64,000 nt of DNA from Salicibibacter cibarius (lineage in GTDB: Bacteria; Bacillota; Bacilli; Bacillales; Marinococcaceae), in NCBI RefSeq assembly GCF_016495725.1, contig NZ_CP054705.1:3286001-3350000 (forward strand), in the 5' to 3' direction. Positions 61,526 through 64,000 of the stretch are shown in pieces. The stretch's first letter is position 1, and the number at the start of each line of letters is the position of its first letter. Under the pieces are notes generated by a model. The model did no database searches. It was not told the origin of the DNA and saw only the letters and a program-made list of their open reading frames with translations. Both the position numbers and the translations under genes were made by a program.

Positions 61526-62393
61526 CCTCGTCTGTCCCCTTTGTCAAATGAATAAACAAATCTTGGAGTGAAACCGGTGTGACTTCAAGGCCTTGTTTCA
61601 CTGCCATTTTCGTCTCCTCATCACTTAGTTCTCCATACACCGTTACCGCTTTTGTCTGCCCCAAATACTGTACATTAATCTGTTGCTTGGATTGGACAAC
61701 GTCATCAACGATATCGGCATGACCGGTCATCGTGGCGCCCTTCGCAAGCAGCGCATCCGTTTCTTCTTGCAGAAGCATGTTCCCCTCGTGTAATATCACG
61801 ACTTCATCAAACAAATAATCCATTTCAGATACGAAGTGTGTGGACAGAATCATGATTCTTGGATGGTTTTGTTGATCCTCCAATAATTCTTCGTAAAAGA
61901 TATTTCTTGACGGCGCATCCATGCCAAGATATGCCTCATCAAATATTGTGATCGGTGTCCTTGCCACTAAACCCATGATGACATTGAACGCGGATTGCAT
62001 CCCCTTTGAAAATTTACTGATCGACTTCTTTTTGTCAAGCTTAAACCGGTCAATCAGATAGTCTGCATAATCCATGTCGAAATTGGGTCTGTATCGCTCT
62101 GCAAATTCGAGGATAGACTTCGCATTTTCAGATTCATCACTATAATCCTTGTCATACATAAAAGCGATTTGCTGCATGATTTTGGCATTTTCAAACGGCT
62201 CTTCTCCATTAATGGCAATGGAGCCGGATGAGGATTCACGGAATGCTGCCATGATCGATAGCAGCGTTGTTTTCCCTGCCCCATTTCTGCCCAGCAGTCC
62301 ATATATTTTCTCATCGCTTAACTCAAATGTTAGATCGTTGAGAGCTGTAAAATTGCCAAAACGTAAATGTAAATTTCTACTTTCAACCTTCAT
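61509..62393 (-). CDS. ABC transporter ATPase (YtrB-like)
   Basis: 294 residues. Walker A GRNGAGKTT (about 36-44), signature FSKGMQSAFN (degenerate, as in the YtrB group), Walker B TIFDEAYLGMD, switch His in STHFVSEMD. C-terminal extension about 215-294. ATGA overlap with the GntR gene. It probably drives export or protection against a cell-wall antibiotic, judging from the GntR-ATPase-permease order of the ytrABCDEF operon. Confidence 0.85.
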   Translation of the reverse strand: MKVESRNLHLRFGNFTALNDLTFELSDEKIYGLLGRNGAGKTTLLSIMAAFRESSSGSIAINGEEPFENAKIMQQIAFMYDKDYSDESENAKSILEFAERYRPNFDMDYADYLIDRFKLDKKKSISKFSKGMQSAFNVIMGLVARTPITIFDEAYLGMDAPSRNIFYEELLEDQQNHPRIMILSTHFVSEMDYLFDEVVILHEGNMLLQEETDALLAKGATMTGHADIVDDVVQSKQQINVQYLGQTKAVTVYGELSDEETKMAVKQGLEVTPVSLQDLFIHLTKGTDEDESSV

Positions 62394-62767
62394 TCTGCAC
62401 CACGACCTTTGACATTTTTTATAAATGTAATGATTTCATCTTCAGTGATTTCCAACTTTTCTGCCTCATGCACTAACTTCACAACATAATCTTCAACAAA
62501 GGATTCTTTTTGTTTTTGGATCAGTTTTTCTCTCGCCCCGACTTCAACAAACATCCCGAGCCCTCTCTTTTTATACAGAATCCCTTCATCAACAAGTGGA
62601 TTAACCCCTTTAGCGGCAGTGACATGGTTGATTTTATAAAAATGAACAAGTTGATTTGTTGAAGGTGCTTGATCGCCTTCTTTTAGTTGTTCACTAATGA
62701 TTTGATCCTCAATCTTTTCCCGGACCTGCACATAGATTGGTTTATCCTGGTCAAAAGGTTTTACCAT
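62390..62767 (-). CDS. GntR-family regulator, YtrA subfamily
   Basis: 125 residues: winged helix (about 8-75: PIYVQVREKIEDQIISEQLKEGDQAPSTNQL, NHVTAAKGVNPLVDEGILYKKRGLGMFV) and a short helical tail, the layout of YtrA-type regulators without a large ligand domain. First gene of the operon. A 24-base palindrome lies 40 bases upstream of the start. It probably represses the operon until an antibiotic or cell-wall stress signal comes. Confidence 0.85.
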   Translation of the reverse strand: MVKPFDQDKPIYVQVREKIEDQIISEQLKEGDQAPSTNQLVHFYKINHVTAAKGVNPLVDEGILYKKRGLGMFVEVGAREKLIQKQKESFVEDYVVKLVHEAEKLEITEDEIITFIKNVKGRGAE

Positions 62768-62806
62768 ATCGATCGCCCACTCTTTTTATTTATTATATAC
62801 ATATAT

Positions 62807-62856
62807 GGTTATATACTTATGTATATAACCGTATCAGGGGCATATTCAATTGTCAA
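62807..62856 (-). promoter_or_regulatory. Operator palindrome and -35 of the GntR-ABC operon
   Basis: GGTTATATAC (62807-62816), four bases and GTATATAACC (62821-62830) form a perfect 10-bp dyad, the size of YtrA-type operators. TTGACA (minus strand, 62851-62856) is a good -35; with about 17 bases the -10 (TACGGT) would fall at the edge of the dyad. Confidence 0.7.
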
Positions 62857-62989
62857 CACATGATTTGTAAATAATATCCCATCCTTCACTGATTCCCTGT
62901 AAGAAAACGATTCATAAGCTTATTTTTCAAGATCACGACATAAAATAAATTCCGAACCCTATGAAAAAATTGGAACAATCCACATCGTT

Positions 62990-63111
62990 CTGTTCCTAAA
63001 TATTGGCCTATAATAAAGTTAGACTAGAAAGTGGACAAGGAAAAAATTGACTAGGATATTATCAACCTCAATCTAAAAAGGACGTGTGTTCACAAATGGG
63101 AAAACATGCAA
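62990..63111 (+). mobile_element. Possible 5' end of an insertion sequence
   Basis: From about TTGGCCTATAATAAAG to 63111 the sequence has a promoter-like TATAAT, a stretch AGACTAGAAAGTGGACAAGG and a start ATG 63096 with a peptide beginning MGKHASQELD. This looks like the left end and first codons of an IS3-type orfA. After 16 codons it runs into the truncated DUF418 copy. The assignment is a guess from pattern. Confidence 0.3.
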
Positions 63112-63330
63112 GCCAAGAGTTGGATAGGCTCTGCTATCCAAGAAGATGACGCTTAAAAAATTTACGGTGTGATCAAACGATGGACCACCAGCTGGACGAG
63201 TATATACGTCGACTTCTACATTGAACAGGTATGTTGGTGCATAAGCCATGGCAATTAATAAAAGCATAAAACCTCTCTTGCAATGTCTGGAGCAAGCGAA
63301 CGTTTTGAAGAATCAACAACATCCATTTTG
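63095..63330 (-). pseudogene. 5' fragment of a second DUF418 gene
   Basis: On the minus strand from about 63330 the frame starts SSKRSLAPDIA and, after a two-base insertion, continues MLLLIAMAYAPTYLFNVEVDVYTRPAGG to FLDSRAYPT, parallel to residues 13-74 of the intact gene at 59322-60509. It then ends at the possible insertion-sequence boundary. A frameshift and a truncation make it non-functional. Confidence 0.75.
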
Positions 63331-63459
63331 TCATTTTTACAATCCGCTCAATAAGATTTGATTGCAGTATAAATTGGATGTCTAATGAGAAGTAGTGACA
63401 TTTGTCATTTCTTATGTATTACCGGAGACACTTTAAAAAAAATTTGCCTTAAAAATAAA

Positions 63460-63500
63460 AACGAGCGCTAAAACATTATTCAATGCAAGCGCTTGTTCGT
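63460..63500 (-). terminator. Terminator after the broken six-helix gene
   Basis: AGCGCT words at both sides of an about 18-base loop, followed on the minus strand by CGTTTTTATTTTTAA. The stem is only six to seven bases. Confidence 0.5.
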
Positions 63501-63558
63501 GAAATATCAAAACTAACATTCGTCCATATTCGAATATAAAGTTTCTCACGATCATAGA

Positions 63559-63943
63559 TTAAAGCTTTGCCATCATCCAAAAATAATGATTGTCCATCAA
63601 TCGCTGACACCTCTTCATGATCAAAGCAATCCACGGAGCGATATAGTCCTTTTTTTTACTTCGAATCAAAAAGAAAGCGCCGATGCCTGCAATAAAAAAT
63701 TTAGTGTAGAAAACAATTAGGTAGTTCGTATATACGGCCTCTTTTGACAATGTAGTAGCCGCATCCCAGTGAATTACGCTTAAGTACACACCAACCAAGC
63801 ATACGATCAACGCAATTCCGGAAGCAATCCCAATATACTTGCGCCAATTTTCTCTCGGATTTTCCTGTGCCCACCCGAACTAAACTAAACATACCGAAAA
63901 TTGCTGTGTACATCGCATAATCCTTTACATAATCCAGCTCCAT
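63559..63943 (-). pseudogene. Broken copy of the six-helix membrane protein
   Basis: From ATG 63943 the protein follows the intact gene at 53905-54441 (MELDYVKDYAMYTAIFGMFSL), but five bases are missing in the AAACT repeats near 63885, which shifts the frame; the following frame carries ENPRENWRKYIGIAS-type sequence to about GAFFLIRSKKKDYIAPW and then diverges into an unrelated end. The upstream 40 bases match the intact locus as well, up to the window edge. Confidence 0.8.
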
Positions 63944-64000
63944 ACACACTCCCCCTACCATTTTAATTTATGATTAAACAATCATGATCTTTAAAGCAAA

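Noticed and set aside
1-64000. tRNA or rRNA genes
   Set aside because: I saw no cloverleaf with a GTTCGA-type T arm and CCA end and no rRNA-like stretch; a covariance search would be decisive.

Overview
The window comes from a low-to-mid GC, endospore-forming member of the Bacillaceae. It carries spoVAA-spoVAB, the spoIVFA-spoIVFB-rplU-prp-rpmA cluster, a MntABCD importer, RodA and an NsrR regulator, and many genes start with TTG or GTG behind strong AGGAGG-type ribosome sites. The exported proteins (MntA, the CapD-like transferase, SodC, the LytR-CpsA-Psr protein and several lipoproteins) are very acidic. Together with a BCCT osmolyte carrier this points to a salt- and alkali-adapted lineage; a Salicibibacter- or Geomicrobium-like organism is my inference, not something the sequence proves.

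Left part (1-24.9 kb). spoVAA-spoVAB on the minus strand; a DJ-1/PfpI protein; a small DMT/SMR-type membrane protein; the mntABCD operon with a MntR-like operator; a YitT-type membrane protein; a five-gene poly-gamma-glutamate operon (capB-capC-capA-capD plus an unrecognised membrane-anchored protein); an atypical SDR protein; a BCCT carrier; ppiB; an ABC-F ATPase; and a Fur-box-controlled yclNOP-type siderophore importer without its binding protein. A truncated Rpn-type gene and an ISAzo13-family insertion sequence follow. Four tandem arrays of palindromic units, all with a 52-bp pitch, lie between these genes.

Middle (25-45 kb). Cytidine deaminase-like, tubby-like, lipoprotein, Ohr and nucleoside deaminase genes; a first copy of an S66 peptidase whose upstream region is interrupted by a complete 1,253-bp IS4-family element (14-bp ends, 9-bp target duplication); a DUF2268 metalloprotease; rodA; a polysaccharide deacetylase; an isolated cheA-cheW pair; sodC; the spoIVF/L21/L27 cluster; and a TetR-small exporter pair.

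Right part (44.5-64 kb). This is accessory, decaying DNA: a fifth array of 52-bp pitch, dispersed repeats, a broken mazEF toxin-antitoxin pair, a group II intron with its reverse transcriptase, a second intact S66 peptidase copy, paralogous small membrane proteins of which one is frameshifted, LCP, NsrR, a truncated flavin-binding-like protein, a DUF418 protein, and a GntR-ABC transporter operon of the ytr type. The last 1 kb holds broken copies of two genes found intact earlier in the window.

The observation I find most interesting is that at least three unrelated sequence families form tandem palindromic arrays with exactly the same 52-bp pitch, which is close to five helical turns.
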